Positions 10,401-22,700 of a DNA stretch of 23,129 bases are shown here, in pieces. The notes beneath the pieces are model-generated. The model had not been told where the DNA came from. It did not search any database and saw only the letters and a list, made by a program, of their open reading frames with translations. Position 1 is the stretch's first letter. Every line of letters begins with the position of its first letter. This DNA is from Albugo candida (Eukaryota > Oomycota > Peronosporomycetes > Albuginales > Albuginaceae): NCBI GenBank assembly GCA_905220665.1, contig CAJNAR010000104.1:1-23129 (forward strand), in the 5' to 3' direction. The position numbers and the translations under genes were made by a program.

Positions 10401-13400
10401 GAAAATACAACCACTTCGTCGATCTCATTAGGCTTGACTGATTCATGGATGATTTCGGTCACCTCCACCTCTGCGACTTTCACTTCCTCCACATCAGGTC
10501 GAATCTCCTCTTCAATCTCCTTCGTCGTTTTGTTTGGCTTCTTGGTCTTCTTTTTCTTCTTCTTAGACACTACTGTCTCTTCCATAGTCGAGGTAGGCAT
10601 CTTTTGAATATCGCTGTCACTATCGGGATAATCGCGCTTCGTTTCCTTAGTTGTCAGTCGAAGAGTGTCAGGCTGCGCCAGATGACCAATTTCTTGAGGA
10701 ACGGTTTGGACCTTATCTTCTGATGAAAATACAACCACTTCGTCGATCTCATTAGGCTTGACTGATTCATGGATGATTTCGGTCACCTCCACCTCTGTGA
10801 CTTTCACTTCCTCCACATCAGGTCGAATCTCCTCTTCAATCTCCTTCGTCGTTTTGTTTGGCTTCTTGGTCTTCTTTTTCTTCTTCTTAGACACTACTGT
10901 CTCTTCCATAGTCGAGGTAGGCATCTTTTGAATATCGCTGTCACTATCGCTATAATCGTGCTTCGTTTCCACAGTTGTCAGTCGAAGAGTGTCAGGCTGC
11001 GCCAGATGACCAATTTCTTGAGGAACGGTTTGGACCTTATCTTCTGATGAAAATACAACCACTTCGTCGATCTCATTAGGCTTGACTGATTCATGGATGA
11101 TTTCGGTCACCTCCACCTCTGTGACTTTCACTTCCTCCACATCAGGTCGAATCTCCTCTTCAATCTCCTTCGTCGTTTTCTTTGGCTTCTTGGTCTTCTT
11201 TTTCTTCTTCTTAGACACTACTGTCTCTTCCATTGTCGAGGTAGGCATCTTTTGAATATCGCTGTCACTATCGCTATAATCATGCTTCGTTTCCACAGTT
11301 GTCAGTCGAAGACTGTCAGGCTGCGCCAGATGACCAATTTCTTGAGGAACGGTTTGGACCGTATCTTCTGATGAAAATACAACCACTTCGTCGATCTCAT
11401 TAGGCTTGACTGATTCATGGATGATTTCGGTCACCTCCACCTCTGTGACTTTCACTTCCTCCACATCAGGTCGAATCTCCTCTTCAATCTCCTTCGTCGT
11501 TTTCTTTGGCTTCTTGGTCTTCTTTTTCTTCTTTTTAGACAGCTCTGTCTCTTCAATAGTCGAGGTAGGCATCTTTTGAATATCGCTGTCACTATCGCTA
11601 TAATCATGCTTCGTTTCCACAGTTGTCAGTCGAAGACTGTCAGGCTGCGCCAGATGACCAATTTCTTGAGGAACGGTTTGGACCTTATCTTCTGATGAAA
11701 ATACAACCACTTCGTCGATCTCATTAGGCTTGACTGATTCATGGATGATTTCGGTCACCTCCACCTCTGTGACTTTCACTTCCTCCACATCAGGTCGAAT
11801 CTCCTCTTCAATCTCCTTCGTCGTTTTCTTTGGCTTCTTGGTCTTCTTTTTCTTCTTCTTAGACACTACTGTCTCTTCCATAGTCGAGGTAGGCATCTTT
11901 TGAATATCGCTGTCACTATCGCTATAATCGTGCTTCGTTTCCACAGTTGTCAGTCGAAGACTGTCAGGCTGCGCCAGATGACCAATTTCTTGAGGAACGG
12001 TTTGGACCTTATCTTCTGATGAAAATACAACCACTTCGTCGATCTCATTAGGCTTGACTGATTCATGGATGATTTCGGTCACCTCCACCTCTGTGACTTT
12101 CACTTCCTCCACATCAGGTCGAATCTCCTCTTCAATCTCCTTCGTCGTTTTCTTTGGCTTCTTGGTCTTCTTTTTCTTCTTTTTAGACAGCTCTGTCTCT
12201 TCAATAGTCGAGGTAGGCATCTTTTGAATATCGCTGTCACTATCGCTATAATCATGCTTCGTTTCCACAGTTGTCAGTCGAAGACTGTCAGGCTGCGCCA
12301 GATGACCAATTTCTTGAGGAACGGTTTGGACCTTATCTTCTGATGAAAATACAACCACTTCGTCGATCTCATTAGGCTTGACTGATTCATGGATGATTTC
12401 GGTCACCTCCACCTCTGTGACTTTCACTTCCTCCACATCAGGTCGAATCTCCTCTTCAATCTCCTTCGTCGTTTTCTTTGGCTTCTTGGTCTTCTTTTTC
12501 TTCTTCTTAGACACTACTGTCTCTTCCATAGTCGAGGTAGGCATCTTTTGAATATCGCTGTCACTATCGCTATAATCGTGCTTCGTTTCCACAGTTGTCA
12601 GTCGAAGACTGTCAGGCTGCGCCAGATGACCAATTTCTTGAGGAACGGTTTGGACCTTATCTTCTGATGAAAATACAACCACTTCGTCGATCTCATTAGG
12701 CTTGACTGATTCATGGATGATTTCGGTCACCTCCACCTCTGTGACTTTCACTTCCTCCACATCAGGTCGAATCTCCTCTTCAATCTCCTTCGTCGTTTTC
12801 TTTGGCTTCTTGGTCTTCTTTTTCTTCTTCTTAGACAGCTCTGTCTCTTCAATAGTCGAGGTAGGCATCTTTTGAATATCGCTGTCACTATCGCTATAAT
12901 CGTGCTTCGTTTCCACAGTTGTCAGTCGAAGAGTGTCAGGCTGCGCCAGATGACCAATTTCTTGAGGAACGGTTTGGACCGTGTCTTGTGATGAAAATAC
13001 AACCACTTCGTCGATCTCATTAGGCTTGACTGATTCATGGATGATTTCGGTCACCTCCACCTCTGTGACTTTCACTTCCTCCACATCAGGTCGAATCTCC
13101 TCTTCAATCTCCTTCGTCGTTTTCTTTGGCTTCTTGGTCTTCTTTTTCTTCTTCTTAGACACTACTGTCTCTTCCATAGTCGAGGTAGGCATCTTTTGAA
13201 TATCGCTGTCACTGTCGGGATAATCGCGCTGCGTTTCCTTAGTTGTCAGTCGAAGAGTGTCAGGCTGCGCCAGATGACTAATTTCTTGAGGAACGGTTTG
13301 GACCGTGTCTTGTGATGAAAATACAACCACTTCGTCGATCTCATTAGGCTTGACTGATTCATGGATGATTTCGGTCACCTCCACCTCTGTGACTTTCACT

Positions 13401-15097
13401 TCCTCCACATCAGGTCGAATCTCCTCTTCAATCTCCTTCGTCGTTTTCTTTGGCTTCTTGGTCTTCTTTTTCTTCTTCTTAGACACTACTGTCTCTTCCA
13501 TAGTCGAGGTAGGCATCTTTTGAATATCGCTGTCACTATCGCTATAATCGTGCTTCGTTTCCACAGTTGTCAGTCGAAGACTGTCAGGCTGCGCCAGATG
13601 ACCAATTTCTTGAGGAACGGTTTGGACCTTATCTTCTGATGAAAATACAACCACTTCGTCGATCTCATTAGGCTTGACTGATTCATGGATGATTTCGGTC
13701 ACCTCCACCTCTGTGACTTTCACTTCCTCCACATCAGGTCGAATCTCCTCTTCAATCTCCTTCGTCGTTTTCTTTGGCTTCTTGGTCTTCTTTTTCTTCT
13801 TTTTAGACAGCTCTGTCTCTTCAATAGTCGAGGTAGGCATCTTTTGAATATCGCTGTCACTATCGCTATAATCATGCTTCGTTTCCACAGTTGTCAGTCG
13901 AAGACTGTCAGGCTGCGCCAGATGACCAATTTCTTGAGGAACGGTTTGGACCTTATCTTCTGATGAAAATACAACCACTTCGTCGATCTCATTAGGCTTG
14001 ACTGATTCATGGATGATTTCGGTCACCTCCACCTCTGTGACTTTCACTTCCTCCACATCAGGTCGAATCTCCTCTTCAATCTCCTTCGTCGTTTTCTTTG
14101 GCTTCTTGGTCTTCTTTTTCTTCTTCTTAGACACTACTGTCTCTTCCATAGTCGAGGTAGGCATCTTTTGAATATCGCTGTCACTATCGCTATAATCGTG
14201 CTTCGTTTCCACAGTTGTCAGTCGAAGACTGTCAGGCTGCGCCAGATGACCAATTTCTTGAGGAACGGTTTGGACCGTATCTTGTGATGAAAATACAACC
14301 ACTTCGTCGATCTCATTAGGCTTGACTGATTCATGGATGATTTCGGTCACCTCCACCTCTGTGACTTTCACTTCCTCCACATCAGGTCGAATCTCCTCTT
14401 CAATCTCCTTCGTCGTTTTCTTTGGCTTCTTGGTCTTCTTTTTCTTCTTCTTAGACAGCTCTGTCTCTTCAATAGTCGAGGTAGGCATCTTTTGAATATC
14501 GCTGTCACTATCGCTATAATCGTGCTTCGTTTCCACAGTTGTCAGTCGAAGAGTGTCAGGCTGCGCCAGATGACCAATTTCTTGAGGAACGGTTTGGACC
14601 GTGTCTTGTGATGAAAATACAACCACTTCGTCGATCTCATTAGGCTTGACTGATTCATGGATGATTTCGGTCACCTCCACCTCTGTGACTTTCACTTCCT
14701 CCACATCAGGTCGAATCTCCTCTTCAATCTCCTTCGTCGTTTTCTTTGGCTTCTTGGTCTTCTTTTTCTTCTTCTTAGACACTACTGTCTCTTCCATAGT
14801 CGAGGTAGGCATCTTTTGAATATCGCTGTCACTGTCGGGATAATCGCGCTGCGTTTCCTTAGTTGTCAGTCGAAGAGTGTCAGGCTGCGCCAGATGACTA
14901 ATTTCTTGAGGAACGGTTTGGACCGTGTCTTGTGATGAAAATACAACCACTTCGTCGATCTCATTAGGCTTGACTGATTCATGGATGATTTCGGTCACCT
15001 CCACCTCTGTGACTTTCACTTCCTCCACATCAGGTCGAATCTCCTCTTCAATCTCCTTCGTCGTTTTCTTTGGCTTCTTGGTCTTCTTTTTCTTCTT
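7415..15097 (-). CDS. Giant repeat protein, longest in-frame segment (about 23.7 units)
   Basis: 2,561 codons of continuous open frame, the longest in the window, between the 11-bp insertion at 7404-7414 and a one-base loss in the Lys tract at about 15098. Each 108-residue unit, numbered from V of VETK, has DYSDSDSDIQ at 6-15, a Lys-rich block at 29-43, EIEEEIRPDVEE at 44-55, alternating VKVTEVEVTEI at 56-66, and VVVFSS at 79-84. The Ser residues in the acidic block fit casein kinase 2 consensus sites, and the Lys block could act as a nuclear-targeting or polyanion-binding patch; both are inferences. The segment includes the 1,620-bp duplication. The ORF is long partly because a stop-free, phase-neutral unit is repeated. 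Length alone is therefore weak evidence; the absence of nonsense changes is stronger. Confidence 0.78.
11417..12712 (-). repeat. 648-bp dimeric higher-order repeat (two tandem copies)
   Basis: Units alternate in an A-B-A-B order. A (11417, 12065) has AGACAGCTCTG (ELS), TCAATAG (STI) and ATCATGC at the His codon. B (11741, 12389) has AGACACTACTG (VVS), TCCATAG (STM) and ATCGTGC. The two A units look identical to each other, as do the two B units, while A and B differ at several sites. The same A-B order recurs at 13361-14332 through the larger 1,620-bp duplication, so this dimer predates it. Confidence 0.8.
11696..15076 (-). repeat. 1,620-bp five-unit segmental tandem duplication
   Basis: Five consecutive units at about 11696-13315 are repeated at about 13316-14935, and the match continues to about 15076. 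Comparing bases at an offset of exactly 1,620, I see only two differences, both at one variant site: CCTTATCTTCTG near 12657-12664 against CCGTATCTTGTG near 14277-14284. Rare markers are shared, notably GGATAATCGCGCTGCG (QRDYP type, near 13218 and 14838) and the GACTAATT Ser variant (near 13276 and 14896). The duplication is therefore very recent relative to the divergence among single units. Confidence 0.9.
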
Positions 15098-15099
15098 TT

Positions 15100-17199
15100 A
15101 GACAGCTCTGTCTCTTCAATAGTCGAGGTAGGCATCTTTTGAATATCGCTGTCACTATCGCTATAATCGTGCTTCGTTTCCACAGTTGTCAGTCGAAGAG
15201 TGTCAGGCTGCGCCAGATGACCAATTTCTTGAGGAACGGTTTGGACCGTATCTTCTGATGAAAATACAACCACTTCGTCGATCTCATTAGGCTTGACTGA
15301 TTCATGGATGATTTCGGTCACCTCCACCTCTGTGACTTTCACTTCCTCCACATCAGGTCGAATCTCCTCTTCAATCTCCTTCGTCGTTTTCTTTGGCTTC
15401 TTGGTCTTCTTTTTCTTCTTCTTAGACACTACTGTCTCTTCCATAGTCGAGGTAGGCATCTTTTGAATATCGCTGTCACTATCGCTATAATCATGCTTCG
15501 TTTCCACAGTTGTCAGTCGAAGACTGTCAGGCTGCGCCAGATGACCAATTTCTTGAGGAACGGTTTGGACCTTATCTTCTGATGAAAATACAACCACTTC
15601 GTCGATCTCATTAGGCTTGACTGATTCATGGATGATTTCGGTCACCTCCACCTCTGTGACTTTCACTTCCTCCACATCAGGTCGAATCTCCTCTTCAATC
15701 TCCTTCGTCGTTTTCTTTGGCTTCTTGGTCTTCTTTTTCTTCTTCTTAGACAGCTCTGTCTCTTCAATAGTCGAGGTAGGCATCTTTTGAATATCGCTGT
15801 CACTATCGCTATAATCGTGCTTCGTTTCCACAGTTGTCAGTCGAAGAGTGTCAGGCTGCGCCAGATGACCAATTTCTTGAGGAACGGTTTGGACCGTGTC
15901 TTGTGATGAAAATACAACCACTTCGTCGATCTCATTAGGCTTGACTGATTCATGGATGATTTCGGTCACCTCCACCTCTGTGACTTTCACTTCCTCCACA
16001 TCAGGTCGAATCTCCTCTTCAATCTCCTTCGTCGTTTTCTTTGGCTTCTTGGTCTTCTTTTTCTTCTTCTTAGACACTACTGTCTCTTCCATAGTCGAGG
16101 TAGGCATCTTTTGAATATCGCTGTCACTGTCGGGATAATCGCGCTTCGTTTCCTTAGTTGTCAGTCGAAGAGTGTCAGGCTGCGCCAGATGACTAATTTC
16201 TTGAGGAACGGTTTGGACCGTGTCTTGTGATGAAAATACAACCACTTCGTCGATCTCATTAGGCTTGACTGATTCATGGATGATTTCGGTCACCTCCACC
16301 TCTGTGACTTTCACTTCCTCCACATCAGGTCGAATCTCCTCTTCAATCTCCTTCGTCGTTTTCTTTGGCTTCTTGGTCTTCTTTTTCTTCTTTTTAGACA
16401 GCTCTGTCTCTTCAATAGTCGAGGTAGGCATCTTTTGAATATCGCTGTCACTATCGCTATAATCGTGCTTCGTTTCCACAGTTGTCAGTCGAAGAGTGTC
16501 AGGCTGCGCCAGATGACCAATTTCTTGAGGAACGGTTTGGACCGTATCTTCTGATGAAAATACAACCACTTCGTCGATCTCATTAGGCTTGACTGATTCA
16601 TGGATGATTTCGGTCACCTCCACCTCTGTGACTTTCACTTCCTCCACATCAGGTCGAATCTCCTCTTCAATCTCCTTCGTCGTTTTCTTTGGCTTCTTGG
16701 TCTTCTTTTTCTTCTTCTTAGACACTACTGTCTCTTCCATAGTCGAGGTAGGCATCTTTTGAATATCGCTGTCACTATCGCTATAATCGTGCTTCGTTTC
16801 CACAGTTGTCAGTCGAAGAGTGTCAGGCTGCGCCAGATGACCAATTTCTTGAGGAACGGTTTGGACCGTATCTTCTGATGAAAATACAACCACTTCGTCG
16901 ATCTCATTAGGCTTGACTGATTCATGGATGATTTCGGTCACCTCCACCTCTGTGACTTTCACTTCCTCCACATCAGGTCGAATCTCCTCTTCAATCTCCT
17001 TCGTCGTTTTCTTTGGCTTCTTGGTCTTATTTTTCTTCTTCTTAGACACTACTGTCTCTTCCATAGTCGAGGTAGGCATCTTTTGAATATCGCTGTCACT
17101 ATCGGGATAATCGCGCTGCGTTTCCTTAGTTGTCAGTCGAAGAGTGTCAGGCTGCGCCAGATGACCAATTTCTTGAGGAACGGTTTGGACCTTATCTTC
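15100..17199 (-). CDS. Giant repeat protein, in-frame segment (about 6.5 units)
   Basis: 700 codons of open repeat frame between the Lys-tract deletion at about 15098 and a two-base insertion at about 17200 (TCTTCTGTGATG in place of TCTTCTGATG). Unit types alternate between STIEETELS and STMEETVVS. Two RDYP units with TTKE linkers lie near 16130 and 17105. A C to A change at 17029 turns one Lys of the tract into Asn. The pattern of types continues the higher-order arrangement seen just to the left. Same presumed protein, no separate start. Confidence 0.7.
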
Positions 17200-19714
17200 T
17201 GTGATGAAAATACAACCACTTCGTCGATCTCATTAGGCTTGACTGATTCATGGATGATTTCGGTCACCTCCACCTCTGTGACTTTCACTTCCTCCACATC
17301 AGGTCGAATCTCCTCTTCAATCTCCTTCGTCGTTTTCTTTGGCTTCTTGGTCTTCTTTTTCTTCTTTTTTAGACACTACTGTCTCTTCCAATAGTCGAGG
17401 TAGGCATCTTTTGAATATCGCTGTCACTATCGCTATAATCGCGCTTCGTTTCCACAGTTGTCAGTCGAAGAGTGTCAGGCTGCGCCAGATGACCAATTTC
17501 TTGAGGAACGGTTTGGACCGTATCTTCTGATGAAAATACAGCCACTTCGTCGATCTCATTAGGCTTGACTGATTCATGGATGATTTCGGTCACCTCCACC
17601 TCTGTGACTTTCACTCTCTCACATCAGGTCGAATCTCCTCTTCAATCTCCTTCGTCGTTTTCTTTGGCTTCTTGGTCTTCTTTTTCTTCTTTCTTAGACA
17701 CTACTGTCTCTTCCATAGTCGAGGTAGGCATCTTTTGAATATCGCTGTCACTATCGCTATAATCGCGCTTCGTTTCCACAGTTGTCAGTCGAAGACTGTC
17801 AGGCTGCGCCAGATGACCAATTTCTTGAGGAACGGTTTGGACCTTATCTTCTGATGAAAATACAACCACTTCGTCGATCTCATTAGGCTTGACTGATTCA
17901 TGGATGATTTCGGTCACCTCCACCTCTGTGACTTTCACTTCCTCCACATCAGGTCGAATCTCCTCTTCAATCTCCTTCGTCGTTTTCTTTGGCTTCTTGG
18001 TCTTCTTTTTCTCTTCTTCTTAGACACTACTGTCTCTTCATAGTCGAGGTAGGCATCTTTTGAATATCGCTGTCACTATCGCTATAATGTGCTTCGTTTC
18101 CAGTTGTCAGTCGAAGAGTGTCAGGCTGCGCCAGATGACCAATTTCTTGAGGAACGGTTTGGACCTTATCTTCTGATGAAAATACAACCACTTCGTCGAT
18201 CTCATTAGGCTTGACTGATTCATGGATGATTTCGGTCACCTCCACCTCTGTGACTTTCACTTCCTCCACATCAGGTCGAATCTCCTCTTCAATCTCCTTC
18301 GTCGTTTTCTTTTGGCTTCTTGGTCTTCTTTCTTCTTCTTAGACACTACTGTCTCTTCAATAGTCGAGGTAGGCATCTTTTGAATATCGCTGTCACTATC
18401 GCTATAATCGTGCTTCGTTTCCACAGTTGTCAGTCGAAGAGTGTCAGGCTGCGCCAGATGACCAATTTCTTGAGGAACGGTTTGGACCTTATCTTGTGAT
18501 GAAAATACAACCACTTCGTCGATCTCATTAGGCTTGACTGATTCATGGATGATTTCGGTCACCTCCACCTCTGTGACTTTCACTTCCTCCACATCAGGTC
18601 GAATCTCCTCTTCAATCTCCTTCGTCGTTTTCTTTGGCTTCTTGGTCTTCTTTTTCTTCTTCTTAGACACTACTGTCTCTTCCATAGTCGAGGTAGGCAT
18701 CTTTTGAATATCGCTGTCACTATCGCTATAATCGTGCTTCGTTTCCACAGTTGTCAGTCGAAGAGTGTCAGGCTGCGCCAGATGACCAATTTCTTGAGGA
18801 ACGGTTTGGACCTTATCTTCTGATGAAAATACAACCACTTCGTCGATCTCATTAGGCTTGACTGATTCATGGATGATTTCGGTCACCTCCACCTCTGTGA
18901 CTTTCACTTCCTCCACATCAGGTCGAATCTCCTCTTCAATCTCCTTCGTCGTTTTCTTTGGCTTCTTGGTCTTCTTTTTCTTCTTTCTTAGACACTACTG
19001 TCTCTTCCATAGTCGAGGTAGGCATCTTTTGAATATCGCTGTCACTATCGCTATAATCGCGCTTCGTTTCCAGTTGTCAGTCGAAGAGTGTCAGGCTGCG
19101 CCAGATGACCAATTTCTTGAGGAACGGTTTGGACCTTATCTTCTGATGAAAATACAACCACTTCGTCGATCTCATTAGGCTTGACTGATTCATGGATGAT
19201 TTCGGTCACCTCCACCTCTGTGACTTTCACTTCCTCCACATCAGGTCGAATCTCCTCTTCAATCTCCTTCGTCGTTTTCTTTGGCTTCTTGGTCTTCTTT
19301 TCTTCTTCTTAGACACTACTGTCTCTTCCATAGTCGAGGTAGGCATCTTTTGAATATCGCTGTCACTATCGCTATAATCGTGCTTCGTTTCCACAGTTGT
19401 CAGTCGAAGTGTCAGGCTGCGCCAGATGACCAATTTCTTGAGGAACGGTTTGGACCTTATCTTCTGATGAAAATACAACCACTTCGTCGATCTCATTAGG
19501 CTTGACTGATTCATGGATGATTTCGGTCACCTCCACCTCTGTGACTTTCACTTCCTCCACATCAGGTCGAATCTCCTCTTCAATCTCCTTCGTCGTTTTC
19601 TTTGGCTTCTTGGTCTTCTTTTTCTTCTTTTTAGACAGCTCTGTCTCTTCAATAGTCGAGGTAGGCATCTTTTGAATATCGCTGTCACTATCGCTATAAT
19701 CGTGCTTCGTTTCC
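17200..19714 (-). pseudogene. Repeat units with 16 frame-changing indels (degenerate or mis-called stretch)
   Basis: At DNA level this is still about 7.7 ordinary repeat units, but the coding frame is lost repeatedly. Indels relative to consensus, all approximate positions: +2 at 17200, +1 at 17367, +1 at 17391, -1 at 17615, +1 at 17691, +2 at 18011, -1 at 18039, -1 at 18088, -2 at 18102, +1 at 18310, -2 at 18330, +1 at 18985, -2 at 19072, -1 at 19300, -2 at 19409, -2 at 19714. They do not sum to a multiple of three. Most fall in the Lys-codon tract or in the TVETK linker. Between them, short pieces of the normal protein remain readable, for example MEEVKVTEVEVTEI through SDSDSDIQK. Either this part of the gene is decayed, or the assembly consensus is poor here. 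I cannot decide from one sequence. Confidence 0.6.
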
Positions 19715-22700
19715 AGTTGTCAGTCGAAGAGTGTCAGGCTGCGCCAGATGACCAATTTCTTGAGGAACGGTTTGGACCTTATCTTCTGATGAAAATACAA
19801 CCACTTCGTCGATCTCATTAGGCTTGACTGATTCATGGATGATTTCGGTCACCTCCACCTCTGTGACTTTCACTTCCTCCACATCAGGTCGAATCTCCTC
19901 TTCAATCTCCTTCGTCGTTTTCTTTGGCTTCTTGGTCTTCTTTTTTTTCTTCTTAGACACTACTGTCTCTTCCATAGTCGAGGTAGGCATCTTTTGAATA
20001 TCGCTGTCACTATCGCTATAATCATGCTTCGTTTCCACAGTTGTCAGTCGAAGACTGTCAGGCTGCGCCAGATGACCAATTTCTTGAGGAACGGTTTGGA
20101 CCTTATCTTCTGATGAAAATACAACCACTTCGTCGATCTCATTAGGCTTGACTGATTCATGGATGATTTCGGTCACCTCCACCTCTGTGACTTTCACTTC
20201 CTCCACATCAGGTCGAATCTCCTCTTCAATCTCCTTCGTCGTTTTCTTTGGCTTCTTGGTCTTCTTTTTCTTTTTAGACAGCTCTGTCTCTTCCATAGTC
20301 GAGGTAGGCATCTTTTGAATATCGCTGTCACTATCGCTATAATCGTGCTTCGTTTCCACAGTTGTCAGTCGAAGAGTGTCAGGCTGCGCCAGATGACCAA
20401 TTTCTTGAGGAACGGTTTGGACCTTATCTTCTGATGAAAATACAACCACTTCGTCGATCTCATTAGGCTTGACTGATTCATGGATGATTTCGGTCACCTC
20501 CACCTCTGTGACTTTCCCTTCCTCCACATCAGGTCGAATCTCCTCTTCAATCTCCTTCGTCGTTTTCTTTGGCTTCTTGGTCTTCTTTTTCTTCTTCTTA
20601 GACACTACTGTCTCTTCCATAGTCGAGGTAGGCATCTTTTGAATATCGCTGTCACTATCGCTATAATCGTGCTTCGTTTCCACAGTTGTCAGTCGAAGAC
20701 TGTCAGGCTGCGCCAGATGACCAATTTCTTGAGGAACGGTTTGGACCTTATCTTCTGATGAAAATACAACCACTTCGTCGATCTCATTAGGCTTGACTGA
20801 TTCATGGATGATTTCGGTCACCTCCACCTCTGTGACTTTCACTTCCTCCACATCAGGTCGAATCTCCTCTTCAATCTCCTTCGTCGTTTTCTTTGGCTTC
20901 TTGGTCTTCTTTTTCTTCTTCTTAGACACTACTGTCTCTTCGATAGTCGAGGTAGGCATCTTTTGAATATCGCTGTCACTATCGCTATAATCGTGCTTCG
21001 TTTCCACAGTTGTCAGTCGAAGAGTGTCAGGCTGCGCCAGATGACCAATTTCTTGAGGAACGGTTTGGACCTTATCTTCTGATGAAAATACAACCACTTC
21101 GTCGATCTCATTAGGCTTGACTGATTCATGGATGATTTCGGTCACCTCCACCTCTGTGACTTTCACTTCCTCCACATCAGGTCGAATCTCCTCTTCAATC
21201 TCCTTCGTCGTTTTCTTTGGCTTCTTGGTCTTCTTTTTCTTCTTCTTAGACACTACTGTCTCTTCCATAGTCGAGGTAGGCATCTTTTGAATATCGCTGT
21301 CACTATCGCTATAATCGCGCTTCGTTTCCTTAGTTGTCAGTCGAAGAGTGTCAGGCTGCGCCAGATGACTAATTTCTTGAGGAACGGTTTGGACCGTGTC
21401 TTCTGATGAAAATACAACCACTTCGTCGATCTCATTAGGCTTGACTGATTCATGGATGATTTCGGTCACCTCCACCTCTGTGACTTTCACTTCCTCCACA
21501 TCAGGTCGAATCTCCTCTTCAATCTCCTTCGTCGTTTTCTTTGGCTTCTTGGTCTTCTTTTTCTTCTTCTTAGACACTACTGTCTCTTCCATAGTCGAGG
21601 TGGGCATCTTTTGAATATCGCTGTCACTATCGCTATAATCGTGCTTCGTTTCCTTAGTTGTCAGTCGAAGAGTGTCAGGCTGCGCCAGATGACCAATTTC
21701 TTGAGGAACGGTTTGGACCTTATCTTCTGATGAAAATACAACCACTTCGTCGATTTCGTCGGGCTTGACTGATTCATGGATGATTTCGGTCACCTCCACC
21801 TCTGTGACTTTCACTTCCTCCACATCAGGTCGAATCTCCTCTTCAATCTCCTTCGTCGTTTTCTTTGGCTTCTTGGTCTTCTTTTTCTTCTTCTTAGACA
21901 CTACTGTCTCTTCCATAGTCGAGGTAGGCATCTTTTGAATATCGCTGTCACTATCGCTATAATCGTGCTTCGTTTCCACAGTTGTCAGTCGAAGAGTGTC
22001 AGGCTGCGCCAGATGACCAATTTCTTGAGGAACGGTTTGGACCTTATCTTCTGATGAAAATACAACCACTTCGTCGATCTCATTAGGCTTGACTGATTCA
22101 TGGATGATTTCGGTCACCTCCACCTCTGTGACTTTCACTTCCTCCACATCAGGTCGAATCTCCTCTTCAATCTCCTTCGTCGTTTTCTTTGGCTTCTTGG
22201 TCTTCTTTTTCTTCTTCTTAGACACTACTGTCTCTTCAATAGTCGAGGTAGGCATCTTTTGAATATCGCTGTCACTATCGCTATAATCGTGCTTCGTTTC
22301 CTTAGTTGTCAGTCGAAGAGTGTCAGGCTGCGCCAGATGACCAATTTCTTGAGGAACGGTTTGGACCTTATCTTCTGATGAAAATACAACCACTTCGTCG
22401 ATCTCATTAGGCTTGACTGATTCATGGATGATTTCGGTCACCTCCACCTCTGTGACTTTCACTTCCTCCAAATCAGGTCGAATATCCTCTTCAATCGCCT
22501 TCGTTGTTTTCTTTGGCTTCTTGGTCTTCTTTTTCTTCTTCTTAGACACTACTGTCTCTTCCATAGTCGAGGTAGGCATCTTTTGAATATCGCTGTCACT
22601 ATCGCTATAATCATGCTTCGTTTCCACAGTTGTCAGTCGAAGACTGTCAGGCTGCGCCAGATGACCAATTTCTTGAGGAACGGTTTGGACCGTATCTTCT

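Noticed and set aside
15026..15028. Apparent gene starts at GTG codons inside units (for example 15026-15028, 7395-7397, 23117-23119).
   Set aside because: These are internal Val codons of the repeat (VEEVKV or VETK). The frame stays open further upstream, so they are not initiation sites.
19936..19960. A run of eight A on the minus strand creating an A-AAA-AAG slippery heptamer in one Lys tract.
   Set aside because: It is present in a single unit through one C to T change. No downstream structure was identified, and programmed frameshifting is not supported.
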